A DNA stretch of 35,079 bases. Source: a virus. The DNA lies in the IMG/VR virus record IMGVR_UViG_3300032053_000260, positions 1 to 35,079 of that record; one strand, written 5' to 3'. Positions 8,201 to 14,585 of the stretch are shown here, one piece after another; position 1 is the first letter of the stretch; the number at the start of each line of letters is the position of its first letter. The position numbers and the translations under genes were made by a program. The notes beneath the pieces are model-generated. The model was given only the letters and a program-made list of their open reading frames with translations. It ran no database searches and was not told the origin of the DNA.

Positions 8201-9308
8201 TTAAAAACTCTAAACATTGATAGACAATTGTTTCTGGAGATGCTTTATAGTCTTTTTCTCGGACACGAAGAACTTTGATTCCCAGTGCTTCTATTTTTTG
8301 TTGACGGTTTAGATCTCTTTGCATATTATTTGGATTTGCATGGTGCCAGTATTCTCCATCAAATTCTATAACCTTTTGAAGATCTTTAAGATAGAAGTCT
8401 GGTTTGCAATATGATTCTTCTAATTTCAAACAATATTCGTGATTAATTGTTTCGTCTTTGTTTTTTGTGTGTGTGTTCAATGTTGCAAAATATATTTCGT
8501 GACAAGATAAATCTAGTTGATTATATACCGACCAAAATAAAGTCTGAGATACATTTGAATAGTTTTGTTTTTTAAAATTTGATAACCACTTTTCTTGTCG
8601 ACTTTGCCATTTAAGTTTTCCCTCTTGTTCACCATATTTCTCAATACATCTTTTTAACGAAAAGGTTTGTTGTCTTTCTCTTCTTGCAATGATTGCGTCC
8701 TCTAAAGACATTCCACGAAATGTATAATATTCTAAACTAGTGGTGTTGTTGTGATTTCTTTTTCTTGATTCTTTAGACTTTTTAAGAACATCTTCTTTTT
8801 TGGCCTTTCCTATAAACTTATCTGAGAAGGGAGAAAATTTTCCTCCATGTTGATGTGCAGGATTTTTTGCTCCTAACACTTTGTCAGACAAAAACTTACG
8901 ATATGTTTCTGTTTGACACGACTCTCCTGGAAATTTTTCACAATATTCTTTTGTTGATATGCCGTGCATCTTTCGAATATGTGAAGCAATCGACTGTGAT
9001 TTAAGACCACATACTTTACATTCAACATATTCAGATAGAATATTGAATTTTAAATCGTTTCTTTCAAAGACCTTATCATTCTGTTTTAAATTTCTCCGTT
9101 GTCTCTTACACTCATCAGAACAACAAACTATTTTATTTGGACTTTTCGAATAAAAATCTTTGTCGCAGACAACGCACCGAATGTCTCGTTTTAATTTTTC
9201 GGATCTGGCACGAAACGCATAGTGGTTTTTGCAATTTGCATTACAATACAAAGCCTTTTTTGGTTTATGTGAAATATCTTTTCGACAAAACCTGCACAAT
9301 CTTTCCAT
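8193..9308 (-). CDS. Homing endonuclease between the split terminase halves
   Basis: A 371-residue protein. The N-terminal 120 residues hold three zinc-binding modules: CRFC...YCNANC (5-26), CVVC...CCSDEC (45-67) and a MucR-like CKVC...SHIRKMHG followed by STKEY (97-122). Then come a basic linker and the motif EKYGEQEGKLKWQSRQEKWL. The C-terminal nuclease has CKPDFYLKDLQKVIEFDG followed by EYWHH, then QRDLNRQQKIEALGIKVLRV, a Vsr-like (EDxHD-type) fold; the IEFxG...WH signature is shared with the gene at 2098-3786. Strong AAGGA precedes the ATG. The gene begins 32 bases after the N-terminal terminase ORF and overlaps the C-terminal ORF by eight bases. This is the known 'fractured gene' plan: split intein with an endonuclease gene between its halves. 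It probably cleaves intein-free terminase genes. Confidence 0.9.
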   Translation of the reverse strand: MERLCRFCRKDISHKPKKALYCNANCKNHYAFRARSEKLKRDIRCVVCDKDFYSKSPNKIVCCSDECKRQRRNLKQNDKVFERNDLKFNILSEYVECKVCGLKSQSIASHIRKMHGISTKEYCEKFPGESCQTETYRKFLSDKVLGAKNPAHQHGGKFSPFSDKFIGKAKKEDVLKKSKESRKRNHNNTTSLEYYTFRGMSLEDAIIARRERQQTFSLKRCIEKYGEQEGKLKWQSRQEKWLSNFKKQNYSNVSQTLFWSVYNQLDLSCHEIYFATLNTHTKNKDETINHEYCLKLEESYCKPDFYLKDLQKVIEFDGEYWHHANPNNMQRDLNRQQKIEALGIKVLRVREKDYKASPETIVYQCLEFLNE

Positions 9309-9339
9309 TTCATATCCTTAATAAATAATATTCATCGTA

Positions 9340-9732
9340 TTATTTATCTTCCTTTTCACTCGACAGTGCGGAGTTTTTATTGATTTCAAAAAATTCTTTC
9401 ATTGTCATTTCAACTATTTGATTTGTTTCTTTATTTTTTAAGCGAATTCGCGTAAGTGCGTCACAACACTTGCCAATTTGCCTAGAACACAAACTAATTG
9501 AAAATCTGTTATCAATGAAGTTTTTGATCATTCTCTTTTGATGATCGTATAGGACACAAGGAATCAATCCTTTGTCCAATGAAATAATCTTGACGTAGTT
9601 TTCGATGAAGTAGATTGGATCTTTGGAACACTTTATTATTTCGGCGACTTGTTCTTGCGTAAAATCAATCTTTACACCGGCAGCTTTTAGTTTGGGGTTG
9701 CCGAGATAAGTTGATTTCTGAAATAGTCTCAT
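9340..9732 (-). CDS. 17: Terminase large subunit, N-terminal ORF: N-extein plus N-intein
   Basis: A 130-residue ORF. Residues 1-88 are the N-terminus of a T4-type large terminase (FTQEQVAEIIKCSKDPIYFI then ENYVKII, GLIPCVLYDHQKRMI) and end at the Walker A sequence SRQIGK. Residue 89 is Cys1 of the N-intein, whose block A reads CCDALTRIRLKN, followed by EMTMKEFFEI and a stop after 42 intein residues. I place Cys1 at the first of the two adjacent Cys by alignment to known N-inteins and to T4 gp17 (SRQLGKT). An in-frame TAA lies six codons... upstream of the ATG (5'-TAATTCATTATG), so the ATG at 9732 is forced. I see no clear Shine-Dalgarno, and the late-promoter variant lies only seven bases upstream, suggesting a near-leaderless message. 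Confidence 0.94.
   Translation of the reverse strand: MRLFQKSTYLGNPKLKAAGVKIDFTQEQVAEIIKCSKDPIYFIENYVKIISLDKGLIPCVLYDHQKRMIKNFIDNRFSISLCSRQIGKCCDALTRIRLKNKETNQIVEMTMKEFFEINKNSALSSEKEDK
9341..9348 (-). promoter_or_regulatory. Late-promoter variant embedded in end of N-intein ORF
   Basis: GATAAATA on the minus strand (seven of eight), overlapping the last codons of the N-terminal terminase ORF and 33 bases before the endonuclease ATG. It would give the endonuclease gene, and the C-terminal terminase ORF behind it, their own late transcript. Confidence 0.4.
9343..9468 (-). other. N-terminal half of split intein (IntN, 42 residues)
   Basis: It starts with Cys-Cys-Asp-Ala-Leu-Thr and carries only block A and the following strand/helix (MTMKEFFEI). 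It must associate with the IntC encoded at 7832-8200 to splice in trans. The last two sense codons plus stop (GAT AAA TAA) also form a near-match to the late promoter octamer. Confidence 0.88.
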
Positions 9733-9739
9733 AATGAAT

Positions 9740-9747
9740 TATTTATC
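9740..9747 (-). promoter_or_regulatory. Late-promoter variant upstream of split terminase
   Basis: GATAAATA on the minus strand (seven of eight), ending seven bases before the terminase N-half ATG. Initiation about six bases downstream would leave almost no 5' leader. Confidence 0.4.
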
Positions 9748-9763
9748 ATCGCAATAAAGAAAT

Positions 9764-10348
9764 TTATTTAGCGTAAATTATTCTAATCCATGTTGACCAC
9801 CCTGTTCCGTAATCGGTGGTAAAGGTTCGTAGGTTAATTCCAGCTGGTGTTCCTATAAAAAGGCTAATGCTATATGTGGCGGGATTACCATAGACCGCCG
9901 GAAGGCCCACGAATTGATCAGAGCCAATACGCTGTGTAGCGCTATAGTATTTAAATATTTTTTGGGTATTAATATTTCCCAAAGATGTGGTTTTTATTCC
10001 ATCCTGGGGAAGATCACCCAGATCTATTTCTTTACAGTATAACGTTCTGCCCGATAAATCCTTCTCAAATGGCCAAACCTGTTCTGAAGTAGACCACTGG
10101 AAAGCAACTGGACCACCAACAAGAGTTGTGATGTCCTTGATCAAAGTTGCAAGTACATCCGCCAACTCATCTGCTGTTGTAACATCCGCATCAATCACGC
10201 GATCTGTAGTGTCGTTGGTGATAGTGTAAGCAGGTAACCCAGTTGGAGTATAAAACTCAAAACCAGATTCGTCCGTCTTGACTCTTAAAATCTGCCCAGA
10301 TGTTCCTGTAATGTTTGTAAGAACTGTACCAAGTCTTCTTGCTGCCAT
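9764..10348 (-). CDS. Virion appendage-like protein A, paralogue of 11391-11981
   Basis: A 194-residue protein of unknown exact function. It has three parts. The N-terminal cap (1-35, MAARRLGTVLTNITGTSGQI then LRVKTDESGFEF) is shared with the genes at 11391-11981 and 15676-17427. A central cassette (about 40-75) contains YTITNDTTDR and DADVTTADELADVLATLIKD. A C-terminal beta-rich domain of about 85 residues ends in RIIYAK. The first 110 or so residues are nearly identical to the paralogue while the C-terminal domain differs, except for the last few residues. The pattern of constant base plus variable tip suggests a fibre, spike or head decoration protein. It lies between gp13 and terminase, where T4 carries genes 14-16. 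It has its own consensus late promoter. Confidence 0.75.
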   Translation of the reverse strand: MAARRLGTVLTNITGTSGQILRVKTDESGFEFYTPTGLPAYTITNDTTDRVIDADVTTADELADVLATLIKDITTLVGGPVAFQWSTSEQVWPFEKDLSGRTLYCKEIDLGDLPQDGIKTTSLGNINTQKIFKYYSATQRIGSDQFVGLPAVYGNPATYSISLFIGTPAGINLRTFTTDYGTGWSTWIRIIYAK

Positions 10349-10382
10349 TTGAAATTCCTATTTAATACAAATGTAACATTTG

Positions 10383-10390
10383 TATTTATA
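10383..10390 (-). promoter_or_regulatory. T4-type late promoter upstream of 9764-10348
   Basis: Perfect TATAAATA on the minus strand, 35 bases before the ATG at 10348 and in an intergenic gap of 71 bases. Confidence 0.8.
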
Positions 10391-10419
10391 TTTTTGTTAT
10401 TTTTTGATTATTGAATAAT

Positions 10420-11385
10420 CTATCCCACGAAGAACCCAAGCGGCTCCGAGAATCTTCCATTTTTGACTTGTTCTTCAAGCTCAAGCTTCTCCGCTTTACC
10501 TTGTTCAAGAATCCTTGGTCCATCTAAAGTAACAGCGCCGGGCAATTGAATGCCAGCAAACTTAGAAATATTATTGCCCCACTGAATTCTAAACAGTGCC
10601 GTGCAGTATTGCTTCAAGAAATAATCGCCCCACACTTTTGTATACTCTTCTGGATCTAAAATTCTCATACATTCAATAATCAAATACATATCTGGAACTA
10701 CGGCGCGTTTCCAATCGAAATCAATATAAAGTTTTTCAGTGTGTCTATTAAATCGAATTGGCTTCTGACCAATCAACAACTGGTTCATCAGATTGATTCG
10801 TTCTTTCATTAGTTCATAAGAAACCATATCAAGTCCGTTGAAGTTCCAGATCAATTCAAACGCTTGATAGTAAGCTGGGTCAAACAAATATGAAGTTGTC
10901 ATATTTGCACTGATAGGAAATATCTTTGTAACACTCATCACAGCATTTGAAACGTCAATATATTTTTTATCCAAGTCTCCAATAACAACTGCATTGATAG
11001 CGGCCAAAGTTGCAGAGGAAATTATACTAGAGATAGTTTCTCCGTTTACAAATGCACCTTCTGTTTGCCACACCATAATAGAAGCGTTGTTGGCAGACTG
11101 AACGTGTACCATTGACTTAGCGCCGCTTGTTCCACCAATAACTTGATCGCCTTTCCTGAAAGTATCTACCGGTATTGGTGCAGCAAAGTTTAATTGAGTG
11201 GCTGTAAGCTTGTGTTTGGTATAGAGTTTCTCAGCGCCGTCAAAATGCCATTCATTAAAAAACTGCAAAGCGTCATCAATACGATCTTCGAGTTGTTGAT
11301 CGGCAACATTGATATCGATAACTGGATAGCCCAGTTGTCTCAAACAATATTCTTTCAGTTCTATTCTGCTATTTACTTCGGCCAT
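10420..11385 (-). CDS. 13: Neck protein (T4 gp13 family)
   Basis: A 321-residue protein of about the length of T4 gp13 (309). It belongs to the head-completion/neck complex that seals the packaged head and joins the tail. Family features: NSRIELKEYCLRQLGYPVID and INVADQQLEDRIDDALQFFN at the N-terminus; IRFNRHTEKLYIDFDW, MYLIIECMRILDPEEYTKVW and LFRIQWGNNISKFAGIQLPG in the second half; and a C-terminal LEEQVKNGRFSEPLGFFVG. Between about residues 70 and 145 lies an apparent inserted beta-rich segment (FRKGDQVIGGTSGAKSMVHV ... GAFVNGETISS) that interrupts the usual flow into VMSVTKIFPI. The ATG is five bases after the preceding stop with no clear Shine-Dalgarno, so translational coupling is likely. 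Confidence 0.9.
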   Translation of the reverse strand: MAEVNSRIELKEYCLRQLGYPVIDINVADQQLEDRIDDALQFFNEWHFDGAEKLYTKHKLTATQLNFAAPIPVDTFRKGDQVIGGTSGAKSMVHVQSANNASIMVWQTEGAFVNGETISSIISSATLAAINAVVIGDLDKKYIDVSNAVMSVTKIFPISANMTTSYLFDPAYYQAFELIWNFNGLDMVSYELMKERINLMNQLLIGQKPIRFNRHTEKLYIDFDWKRAVVPDMYLIIECMRILDPEEYTKVWGDYFLKQYCTALFRIQWGNNISKFAGIQLPGAVTLDGPRILEQGKAEKLELEEQVKNGRFSEPLGFFVG

Positions 11386-11390
11386 TTGTT

Positions 11391-11981
11391 TTATTTAGCG
11401 TAAATAACTCTAACTTTGGCAGTCCAGCCATAGGTTCCATAATTAAATCCCGTTTGAATAGTTACCACAGTGTATTGCATCCATACGCTTACAGTGTAAT
11501 TATATCCATCACTGCGGGTCATATTGAGAGGCAAAGCATAATCAGTTGATGTTGGACCAAACACCAATCCTTCAACTTTATGAACTTTTAGAGTATTTAA
11601 TGAAGGTATATTATGCGAAGTATTTGAATTGCCACTATTGGGCAGTGTTCCACAATCAATTTGTTTACAATATAAGATATTTCCAGAGTCATCTTTCTCA
11701 AAAGGCCATACTTGTTCTGAAGAACTCCACTGGAAAGCGACTGGACCTCCAACTAAAGTTGTAATGTCTTTAATCAGTGTTGCAAGTACATCCGCAAGTT
11801 CATCTGCCGTTGTAACATCTGCATCAATCGTCCTGTCCGTGGTGTCGTTGGTGATGGTGTAGGTCGGCAAACCCGCAGGAGTGAACATCTCGAAGCCAGA
11901 TTCGTCAGACTTAACCCGGAGGATCTGTCCTGAAGTTCCTGTTACGTTTGAAAGAAATTGTCCTAATCTTTTTGCTGCCAT
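11391..11981 (-). CDS. Virion appendage-like protein B, paralogue of 9764-10348
   Basis: A 196-residue protein with the same N-terminal cap (MAAKRLGQFLSNVTGTSGQI, LRVKSDESGFEMF) and central cassette (YTITNDTTDR, DADVTTADELADVLATLIKD) as the gene 1 kb downstream. It continues in common through VGGPVAFQWSSSEQVWPFEK, then has a different C-terminal domain (about residues 115-190) rich in Tyr/Thr/Val beta strands, ending VRVIYAK. AAGGAG precedes the ATG by eight bases. It lies in a unit with the upstream 79-residue gene (11-base gap) and gp13 (5-base gap). Probably a virion appendage protein; the exact role is unknown. Confidence 0.75.
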   Translation of the reverse strand: MAAKRLGQFLSNVTGTSGQILRVKSDESGFEMFTPAGLPTYTITNDTTDRTIDADVTTADELADVLATLIKDITTLVGGPVAFQWSSSEQVWPFEKDDSGNILYCKQIDCGTLPNSGNSNTSHNIPSLNTLKVHKVEGLVFGPTSTDYALPLNMTRSDGYNYTVSVWMQYTVVTIQTGFNYGTYGWTAKVRVIYAK

Positions 11982-11992
11982 TTAAATGCTCC

Positions 11993-12232
11993 TTAATACA
12001 AAGCTACAATATCAGTTCCGGCTAATATTTTTGTGACCATAAAGCGATATTCTTTCCCACCAACAACATTTGGTATTGTTACAGGAGCTTCTTGATCCAC
12101 AAACAAAACTTGTAGATTACAAGTAGTTCCGACCCAGATTGCATTGGTGCAAGGAATCAAAACATCTGCTGGAGTAATCGCAACAGCTGCGCGATATCGT
12201 AATTGATCTTTAACTCTTGTGTCTAACGCCAT
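11993..12232 (-). CDS. Small beta-rich virion protein, spike-base-like
   Basis: A 79-residue protein. The pattern AITPADVLIPCTNAIWVGTT ... VTIPNVVGGKEYRFMVTKIL ... GTDIVALY resembles short 'spike base' proteins of phages and gene transfer agents (a resemblance from memory, not a search). It has AAAGGA close to the ATG and a consensus late promoter 22 bases upstream, giving a leader of about 16 bases that contains the ribosome binding site. It is first gene of a unit with the appendage-like protein and gp13. No signal peptide or membrane segment is visible. Confidence 0.65.
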   Translation of the reverse strand: MALDTRVKDQLRYRAAVAITPADVLIPCTNAIWVGTTCNLQVLFVDQEAPVTIPNVVGGKEYRFMVTKILAGTDIVALY

Positions 12233-12253
12233 ATTATTTCCTTTCGTTTAAAC

Positions 12254-12261
12254 TATTTATA
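12254..12261 (-). promoter_or_regulatory. T4-type late promoter for 11993-12232, appendage-like protein and gp13
   Basis: Perfect TATAAATA on the minus strand. It overlaps the stop codon region of the upstream membrane-protein gene and lies 22 bases before the next ATG. Confidence 0.8.
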
Positions 12262-12631
12262 TCTTTAAAAGACTGGGAGATTCTTCTGGTAAACTAATAC
12301 TCATCGGTTTATATTTATTTGAATTAACTCTGATATGATCCCAGCCAATATCAATTGTTATCCCCGAATATTTAACTTCTGTTGCAACTATCAAACCGCT
12401 TAACAGCCCGACAATCATAATGAAAATTGATAGTGGCACTTGTTTTTTCCCTGCAATTATTTTCAAATGTTCGTTGTTGTCTGTATGAAGTTCCTTTAAT
12501 GTTGATACTGTCGCCGCCGTATTTGCTTCAATATTTTGGGCACTTATCTTAAAGCATTCGATTGCTGATTTGAAACATTCATGATCTTGTTTAAGGTCTA
12601 AATAATTCGATTGGTTAATGGGTTTAGTCAT
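12257..12631 (-). CDS. Small membrane protein with one transmembrane segment
   Basis: A 124-residue protein. A mostly hydrophilic N-terminal half (about 65 residues, Asn/Glu/Lys-rich, helical) is followed by one hydrophobic segment, VPLSIFIMIVGLLSGLIVAT (about 65-84), and a C-terminal part of about 40 residues (ITIDIGWDHIRVN). The architecture could suit a holin, antiholin, spanin or superinfection-exclusion protein, but there is no recognised family motif. The ATG at 12631 has GGAG eight bases upstream and a consensus late promoter 43 bases upstream. It borders the plus-strand accessory island. Confidence 0.65.
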   Translation of the reverse strand: MTKPINQSNYLDLKQDHECFKSAIECFKISAQNIEANTAATVSTLKELHTDNNEHLKIIAGKKQVPLSIFIMIVGLLSGLIVATEVKYSGITIDIGWDHIRVNSNKYKPMSISLPEESPSLLKI

Positions 12632-12673
12632 GCAAACACTCCAGACAGTATTTTATTAAATATTACACAAGTA

Positions 12674-12681
12674 TATTTATA
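12674..12681 (-). promoter_or_regulatory. T4-type late promoter for membrane protein gene
   Basis: Perfect TATAAATA on the minus strand, 43 bases before the ATG at 12631. It is back to back with a plus-strand sigma70-like promoter at 12694-12722. Confidence 0.75.
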
Positions 12682-12693
12682 AGAAGATTTTAT

Positions 12694-12722
12694 TTGATTT
12701 TCTTTTAAAGAGATGCTACAGT
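12694..12722 (+). promoter_or_regulatory. Sigma70-like promoter for secreted repeat protein
   Basis: TTGATT (12694-12699), 17-base spacer, TACAGT (12717-12722), with TG one base before the -10 (extended -10). Each hexamer matches four of six consensus bases. It lies 48 bases upstream of the ATG at 12770. Confidence 0.5.
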
Positions 12723-12769
12723 ATGTAATCTTGGTGAAAAAGATTTGTGCGTTATTAAAGGAGTTTAAT

Positions 12770-13945
12770 ATGTTTCGAAAGAATATCAATACGTTGTGCA
12801 TACTCATCGCATCTATCTTGTGCGGTGCAACTGGAGTTTATGCTCTCGATGTCGGTGCGCCAATGTGTGTACCCAGCTGTGAATCGACTTGCACCTTTTC
12901 ATTCAATTCAACCGGAACCAGTGTTGTGGTTTCCTGCACCAAAGATTTGTCAAATGTGGTCTTGTATTTTTGCGATGAATCGGCATCTTATAAATTTGAT
13001 AATTTGAATGTTGGTCATACTTATACTTTCAGTTATCAGAATAAACAAATATCAAAGGTCGCCGCTAAAGCTGGATGCAGCACCAGATACAAGTTCAGAA
13101 CTTGTCTTCCGCCAACGCCCACTCCAACGGCAACTCCGGTTCCGCCAACGCCCACTCCAACGGCAACTCCGGTTCCGCCAACGCCCACTCCAACGGCAAC
13201 TCCGGTTCCGCCAACGCCCACTCCAACGGCAACTCCGAAGCCGACTCCTTGCACAATGATCATTTGTCACTGTGCTTGTAACTGTTCTAATCAAGCACAA
13301 AGACTCGTGTGTTTGACATCAAATAGATGCGAAACAATAACCATTCGCTGCGAAGATTGGCAGGATTATTATATTCACGGAGATACTAAGGGAGAGTGTG
13401 TTAATCCTACTCCTTCTCCGACACCCAAACCTTCACCTAAGCCTACCCCAAAACCGACAGCCACCCCGTCCCCTTCTCCAACGCCCTGTCAGTATGATGC
13501 GTGTGGTATTTGCGGCGGCGATGGAAAAAAGGAAGTTATATTGAAGGCCAGAACAAAGAGAATGATTCGTAAAGTCAATTCCCTTCTTAATGTTTCTATC
13601 TTGAAGTATTTAGACATTGGAAGGAAATGCGGCCTTAATTCATCAGACGCGGATGAAATTGAAAAGAAATCATTAAAATTGTCTGATGACACAATTACCT
13701 TAATTAAGAGCTTACAAAAGAAAGTGTGGCTCTGCCCAGAAGAATGCGCTAAGGGAATTAATAAAACAACCAAAAAGCAAATTCGCAAGAATGTAAAGAA
13801 ACTTGTTGAACTTGCAAGACTTACAAGAAAAGCGGTTGTTCCTGCATGTAATGGAGAAAATGGTGCATGGGATGATTATTATAAGCGTGGCAAAGACATT
13901 GATAAAGATGTAAACAAATGTCCTAATGGAATCTGTCGGAAGTAA
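12770..13945 (+). CDS. Secreted Cys-rich protein with Pro/Thr repeats (moron-like)
   Basis: A 391-residue protein from ATG 12770, chosen because AAAGGAG precedes it and because a Sec signal peptide starts here (MFRKNINTLCILIASILCGA, then TGVYA|LDVG). The mature protein has a Cys-rich beta domain (about 30-105), a Pro/Thr spacer of four PPTPTPTATPV units, a second Cys cluster (TMIICHCACNCSNQ), a second Pro/Thr/Lys spacer, the motif CGICGGDG (about 249-256) and a Lys-rich helical C-terminal region with further cysteines. Cys-X-Cys-Gly-Gly-Asp-Gly motifs and Pro/Thr linkers are typical of exported bacterial surface proteins; function is unknown. It is encoded opposite to all neighbouring structural genes and has its own promoter and a hairpin after it, as expected for a moron that alters the host surface or periplasm. 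Confidence 0.8.
   Translation: MFRKNINTLCILIASILCGATGVYALDVGAPMCVPSCESTCTFSFNSTGTSVVVSCTKDLSNVVLYFCDESASYKFDNLNVGHTYTFSYQNKQISKVAAKAGCSTRYKFRTCLPPTPTPTATPVPPTPTPTATPVPPTPTPTATPVPPTPTPTATPKPTPCTMIICHCACNCSNQAQRLVCLTSNRCETITIRCEDWQDYYIHGDTKGECVNPTPSPTPKPSPKPTPKPTATPSPSPTPCQYDACGICGGDGKKEVILKARTKRMIRKVNSLLNVSILKYLDIGRKCGLNSSDADEIEKKSLKLSDDTITLIKSLQKKVWLCPEECAKGINKTTKKQIRKNVKKLVELARLTRKAVVPACNGENGAWDDYYKRGKDIDKDVNKCPNGICRK
13109..13240 (+). repeat. Four tandem 33-bp repeats (PPTPTPTATPV)
   Basis: Four head-to-tail units of 33 bases, beginning CCGCCAACGCCCACTCCAAC, encode an 11-residue Pro/Thr repeat. Units 1-3 are identical as read and the fourth diverges only at its last bases. They are not CRISPR-like: there are no spacers, and the units are in frame in a coding region. 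Confidence 0.95.
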
Positions 13946-13967
13946 ATAAGTCCTGGTCATCAGTTAC

Positions 13968-13989
13968 GGCGGGGGACTCAAACCCCGCC
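13968..13989 (+). terminator. Hairpin after the secreted protein gene
   Basis: A seven-base-pair GC-only stem (GGCGGGG/CCCCGCC) with an eight-base loop, 22 bases after the stop codon. The following sequence (TCTTTCG) is only weakly T-rich, so termination may be partial, with read-through into the next plus-strand gene. Confidence 0.6.
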
Positions 13990-14005
13990 TCTTTCGAGAC
14001 TTAAA

Positions 14006-14347
14006 ATGACAAACGATAAAGAAGATACTCCAGAACTTCCTCTAAAAATTATAATGGAAACCTGCGAAGTTGGAAAGACATATCCTTTGTATGGGATGAT
14101 TACAGCAATTGAATCTGAATATCCGGATGTAATTGTTATTGTTAATCGCGATTTGAGACTGACGCTTTTGATTCCTGCGGATGATCCAACCAAACTAAAC
14201 ATTATTAAAGACCGAGTGTTTGAACCAGGAATCTTCATCACTACAATTACAAAGATGGAAAAAGATATCAATCAAGAATATCGAATTGAGGGCGACGTTC
14301 AAACGGTCGTGTTTGGAAAGAAACAAATGACGAAATATGATGCGTGA
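14006..14347 (+). CDS. Hypothetical protein, 113 residues
   Basis: I do not recognise this protein. It is 113 residues, acidic and probably beta-rich (YPLYGMITAIESEYPDVIVI, then LRLTLLIPADDPTKLNI), with no signal peptide and no cysteines in catalytic patterns. The alternation of hydrophobic strands could form a small OB-like barrel. Only a weak Shine-Dalgarno (GAG) precedes the ATG. The stop overlaps the start of the next plus-strand gene by about 11 bases, suggesting coupled translation. The antisense strand is also open for 97 codons but lacks a good start context. Confidence 0.6.
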   Translation: MTNDKEDTPELPLKIIMETCEVGKTYPLYGMITAIESEYPDVIVIVNRDLRLTLLIPADDPTKLNIIKDRVFEPGIFITTITKMEKDINQEYRIEGDVQTVVFGKKQMTKYDA

Positions 14348-14585
14348 TGCTATGATGGAAATTAAAAGTGATAATGCTCTTTATGAACAGCGCGTATGGA
14401 TCGACGAGGCAGAAATTGCATCAGTTGAAATACATTCTCCGCCAGTTGATCCTCCAGAATATATTTTGGAAATAACTTTAAAAGGCGGTCAAGTATTTAC
14501 TCTCGGGTATAATGACAAAAATAAACGAGACAATGAGTTAGCAATATTGGGGTGTCACATTCATCTGCCTGGGTATCACAAATAA
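14337..14585 (+). CDS. Hypothetical protein, 82 residues
   Basis: An unrecognised small protein. It begins with clustered start codons (MMRDAMMEIK) overlapping the previous gene; initiation at 14337, 14340, 14352 or 14355 is possible. The core alternates strands (RVWIDEAEIASVEIHS, YILEITLKGGQVFTLGY) and ends in GCHIHLPGYHK. Charge and strand pattern resemble small phage immunity or host-takeover proteins, but this is not evidence of function. It is last in the plus-strand pair, 35 bases before a plus-strand late-promoter octamer. Confidence 0.55.
   Translation: MMRDAMMEIKSDNALYEQRVWIDEAEIASVEIHSPPVDPPEYILEITLKGGQVFTLGYNDKNKRDNELAILGCHIHLPGYHK

Noticed and set aside
12713-12769. N-terminal extension of the secreted protein (MLQYVILVKK...)
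   Set aside because: The upstream ATG has no Shine-Dalgarno and lies within the -10 region; the ATG at 12770 has AAAGGAG and begins a proper signal peptide.
13978-14271. Minus-strand ORF of 97 codons opposite 14006-14347
   Set aside because: It lies antisense to a better-placed plus-strand gene and has no convincing start context or promoter.
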